Assembly: GCA_020851015.1 (NCBI GenBank)
Contig: JADZDN010000126.1
Span: 1-9,556, forward strand
Reading direction: 5' to 3'
Length of the DNA: 9,556 nt
Source of the DNA: Alphaproteobacteria bacterium
Lineage (GTDB): Bacteria; Pseudomonadota; Alphaproteobacteria; JAEULC01
Made by a program: the position numbers and the translations under genes. This document shows, one piece after another, positions 6,251 through 9,556 of this stretch (within the stretch, counting starts at the first letter, position 1; every line of letters begins with the position of its first letter). The notes below the pieces were generated by a model. It was not told the origin of the DNA. It searched no databases and saw only the letters and a program-made list of their open reading frames with translations.

Positions 6251-7192
6251 ATGATCGCCTACATCGTCCGCCGCCTGATCTCGATGTTCCCGGTCATGGC
6301 CGTCGTGGCGCTGTTCGTGTTCCTGCTGCTGCACCTGGCGCCGGGGGATCCGGCCGCGATCATCGCCGGCGACAACGCGACGGTCGAGAACATCGCGGCG
6401 ATCCGCAAGGCGCTCGGGCTGGACGAGCCGCTGTGGAAGCAGCTGCTGGTATGGGTCTGGAGCCTGGTCCAGGGCGACCTGGGCAAGTCGATGTTCTGGA
6501 ACGAGCCGGTGACCACCTTGATTGCCCAGCGCATGGAGCCGACCATCGCGCTGGCCGGCACCACCCTGTTCTTCGCCGTCCTCATCGCGATCACGCTCGG
6601 CGTGACGGCGGCTGCGCGGGTCGGCACGGGCATCGACCGCTTCGTGATGGGCCTGGCCGTGGTCGGCTTCTCCGTGCCGGTTTTTGTGACCGGCTATCTG
6701 CTGATCTTTCTGTTCGCGATCCAGCTCAAGTGGCTGCCGGTCCAGGGCTACACGCCGATCGCCGAGGGGGTCGGGCCGTGGATCCACAACCTGGTCCTGC
6801 CGTCGATCGCGCTCGGCCTTGCCTATATCGCGCTGATCGCCCGGATCACGCGCACCACGATGCTGGACGTGCTGGCCGAGGATTACATGCGCACCGCCCG
6901 CGCGAAGGGCGTGGCCCCGCGGCCGATGCTGCTGAAGCACGCGCTGAAGAACGCGGCGGTTCCCATCGTGACGGTGATCGGCATCGGCGTGGCGCTGCTG
7001 ATCGGCGGCGTGGTGATCACCGAGACGGTGTTCAACATCCCGGGCATCGGCCGCCTGGTCGTGGATGCCATCGCGCGGCGCGACTACCCGATCATCCAGG
7101 GGGTCATCATGCTGTTCTCCGGCGTCTACGTGCTGGTGAACCTGCTGGTGGATCTGTCCTACACCGTCCTCGACCCGCGGATCAGGTACTGA
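6251..7192 (+). CDS. ABC transporter permease, DppB/OppB-like
   Basis: The 313-residue integral membrane protein has the length and layout of DppB/OppB. The N-terminus MIAYIVRRLISMFPVMAVVA and the following FVFLLLHLAPGDPA are hallmarks of this subfamily. Six hydrophobic spans are visible, roughly at residues 9-29, 97-121, 131-158, 178-198, 239-258 and 281-302. The EAA coupling loop, which contacts the ATPases, is DYMRTARAKGVAPRPMLLKHALKNAAVPI (211-239, key Gly220). The C-terminus ends DLSYTVLDPRIRY, also typical. It forms the inner-membrane channel as a heterodimer with the next gene product. No clear Shine-Dalgarno site precedes the ATG at 6251, and the gene lies after a 116-bp gap with a hairpin, so translation may be lower than for the binding protein. 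Substrate class cannot be deduced from the permease. Confidence 0.94.
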   Translation: MIAYIVRRLISMFPVMAVVALFVFLLLHLAPGDPAAIIAGDNATVENIAAIRKALGLDEPLWKQLLVWVWSLVQGDLGKSMFWNEPVTTLIAQRMEPTIALAGTTLFFAVLIAITLGVTAAARVGTGIDRFVMGLAVVGFSVPVFVTGYLLIFLFAIQLKWLPVQGYTPIAEGVGPWIHNLVLPSIALGLAYIALIARITRTTMLDVLAEDYMRTARAKGVAPRPMLLKHALKNAAVPIVTVIGIGVALLIGGVVITETVFNIPGIGRLVVDAIARRDYPIIQGVIMLFSGVYVLVNLLVDLSYTVLDPRIRY

Positions 7193-7193
7193 C

Positions 7194-8069
7194 ATGGCCG
7201 TGATCGCCGAAACCCCGCGATCCGCGCCCGGGCTGGCCGGCGCCTTGGCCAGGTTCGCGCGGCGCAACCCGACGATCGTGCTGGGCGGCGCGCTGCTGGT
7301 GGCGACGGCGCTGGTCGCGATCTTCGCGCCGTGGATCGCCGGCAACGATCCGCGCTTCATGGCGCCCACCAACCGCCTGCAGCCGCCCTCCGCCCAGTTC
7401 TGGTTCGGGACCGACAATCTCGGCCGCGACATCTTCGCGCGCACGGTCTATGGCGCGCGCATCTCGCTGATCGTCGGGCTGACCGTCGCCGTCGTGTCGG
7501 TGGCGATCGGGCTCGCGATCGGTCTCGCGGCCGGCTACTACCGCCGGCTCGACGGGGTCGTGATGCGGGTGATGGACGGCATGATGGCGATCCCGGCCAT
7601 CCTGCTGGCCATCGCGCTGGTGTCGCTCAACCGCGCCAGCGTCTGGATCGTGATCGTCGCGATCACCATCCCCGAGGTGCCGCGCGTCGTGCGGCTGGTG
7701 CGGTCGGTCGTGCTGACGACGCGCGAGCAGCCCTTCATCGAGGCCGCGATCGGCGGCGGCAGCCGGGACTGGAAGATCATCCTGCGGCACCTGCTGCCCT
7801 CGACCGTAGCCCCCTTGGTGGTGCAGGCGACCTACATCACCGCCTCGGCGATCCTGATCGAGGCGGCACTGTCGTTCCTCGGCGCCGGCGTGCCGCCGGA
7901 AATCCCGACCTGGGGCAACATGATCGCGACCAGCCGCCTGTTCCTGGCGCGGGCGCCGTGGACGATCTTCTTTCCCGGCGCCTGCCTGGCGCTGGTGATC
8001 CTGGCGGTCAACCTGGTGGGCGACGGGCTGCGCGACCGGCTCGATCCCCGCCTCGCGCGGCGGATGTGA
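7194..8069 (+). CDS. ABC transporter permease, DppC/OppC-like
   Basis: This 291-residue membrane protein is the second permease of the importer. It shows the DppC/OppC pattern: a cytoplasmic N-terminus ([13 protein letters not shown]), a first span at about 28-47, the conserved periplasmic segment [22 protein letters not shown] (71-92), then hydrophobic spans near 93-115, 129-165, 206-228 and 260-276. The EAA loop is [29 protein letters not shown] (180-208), and [22 protein letters not shown] (223-244) is another family hallmark. The start is one base after the stop of the first permease, with only AGG (7184-7186) upstream, so translational coupling is likely. It ends [16 protein letters not shown], as usual for the family. 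One small oddity is the EAAIGGGS stretch, where many homologues have a longer side chain in place of the second glycine; the glycine needed for the coupling helix turn is kept. Confidence 0.94.
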   Translation: MAVIAETPRSAPGLAGALARFARRNPTIVLGGALLVATALVAIFAPWIAGNDPRFMAPTNRLQPPSAQFWFGTDNLGRDIFARTVYGARISLIVGLTVAVVSVAIGLAIGLAAGYYRRLDGVVMRVMDGMMAIPAILLAIALVSLNRASVWIVIVAITIPEVPRVVRLVRSVVLTTREQPFIEAAIGGGSRDWKIILRHLLPSTVAPLVVQATYITASAILIEAALSFLGAGVPPEIPTWGNMIATSRLFLARAPWTIFFPGACLALVILAVNLVGDGLRDRLDPRLARRM

Positions 8070-8071
8070 GC

Positions 8072-9060
<989 letters not shown>

Positions 9061-9064
<4 letters not shown>

Positions 9065-9556
9065 CGGCGGGGGCGGCGGCCCAGGTCCTGGCGGTTGAGG
9101 GGCTGAAGAAGCACTTCCCCGTCCAGCGCGGGCTGCTGCGCCGCACCGTGGCGCATGTGCAGGCCGTGGACGGCGTCAGCTTCACGATCGGCGCGGGCGA
9201 GACGTTGTGCCTGGTCGGCGAATCCGGCTGCGGCAAGTCGACCGTCGGGAAGCTCGTCCTGCGCTTCATCGAACCGACCGAGGGGCGCATCATGCTCGGC
9301 GGCACGGACATTGCGAGCCTCGACCCCCAGACGATGCGCCAGTACCGGCGCAACGCGCAGATGGTGTTCCAGGATCCCTATGCCTCGCTCAATCCCCGGC
9401 TGACGGCGGGGACCATCGTCGGCGAGCCGCTGGAAAATTTCGGCGCGATGGGCGCGGCCGAGCGCGAGCAGCGGGTCGCGGCGGTGCTGGAGCGGGTGGG
9501 TCTGCGCGCCGAGACGATGCGCAAGTATCCGTTCGAGTTCTCCGGCGGCCAGCGCC
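9061..9556 (+). CDS. ABC transporter ATP-binding protein, DppF/OppF-like (3' truncated)
   Basis: The first 165 codons of the second ATPase are present; the window ends just inside the ABC signature. The start ATG at 9061 overlaps the previous stop by 4 bp; AAGG at 9047-9050 is a weak, rather distant ribosome binding site. The N-terminus [33 protein letters not shown] is characteristic of DppF, in which KKHFP and the longer segment before VDGVSF set it apart from DppD. Walker A is GESGCGKS (53-60) followed by T61, the Q-loop is Gln104 ([12 protein letters not shown]) and SGGQR (161-165) closes the visible part. Walker B, the H-switch and the C-terminal domain would lie beyond the window. It should form the ATPase heterodimer with the DppD-like protein. 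Identity is clear despite truncation. Confidence 0.94.

Noticed and set aside
6035..7444. A 469-codon open frame on the - strand over the permease region
   Set aside because: It spans the binding-protein end, a non-coding gap and two permease genes with strong motifs, and looks like low-complexity charged shadow sequence.
7331..8071. Upstream extension of the first ATPase frame into the permease gene
   Set aside because: The extension is out of frame with a clear DppC permease and is Arg-rich without motifs; the ATG at 8072 gives the family's normal N-terminus.

Overview
This is a high-GC (about two thirds G+C by eye), gene-dense stretch with strong G/C third-position bias, 1-4 bp gene overlaps and weak Shine-Dalgarno sites. 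It looks like a free-living proteobacterium, most likely an alphaproteobacterium. That placement is an inference from style and gene content; no taxonomic marker is present. I support ten protein-coding genes, the first and last cut by the window edges. No RNA gene, mobile element or CRISPR array was seen.

Region 1 (1-2923, + strand) is a tight run of four genes: the C-terminal part of an FAD-dependent oxidoreductase (FAD_oxidored type), a class III (CaiB/BaiF) CoA-transferase, an enoyl-CoA hydratase/isomerase with both catalytic glutamates, and a seven-iron ferredoxin resembling actinobacterial FdxA. Gaps are 3, -4 and 7 bp, so the genes are probably co-transcribed. Together they suggest activation of a carboxylic acid to its CoA thioester, hydration of an enoyl-CoA, and redox chemistry by a flavoenzyme, perhaps served by the ferredoxin.

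Region 2 (2920-4368, - strand) is one metal-dependent amidohydrolase/deaminase of the cytosine deaminase-like superfamily. It converges on the ferredoxin gene, and the two stop codons share one CTAG.

Region 3 (4369-4526) is a divergent intergenic region of about 150 bp. It holds a good ribosome binding site, a candidate sigma70-type promoter pointing right and a weak imperfect palindrome.

Region 4 (4527-9556, + strand) is a complete Dpp/Opp-type ABC importer set in the order binding protein, permease, permease, ATPase, ATPase (the last truncated). A 116 bp gap with a strong GC hairpin separates the binding protein from the permeases; the other junctions are 1, 2 and -4 bp.

A reasonable working model is a substrate-uptake and catabolism locus. 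The ABC importer brings in a peptide-like or other small amide/nitrogen compound, the cytoplasmic amidohydrolase hydrolyses or deaminates it, and the CoA-transferase/hydratase/flavoprotein set may process the acid. The identity of the substrate, and the functional link between left and right halves, are inference. I do not see a clearly new class of system here; the more interesting points are the unassigned pathway, the ferredoxin type, the intercistronic hairpin and the shared-stop convergence.
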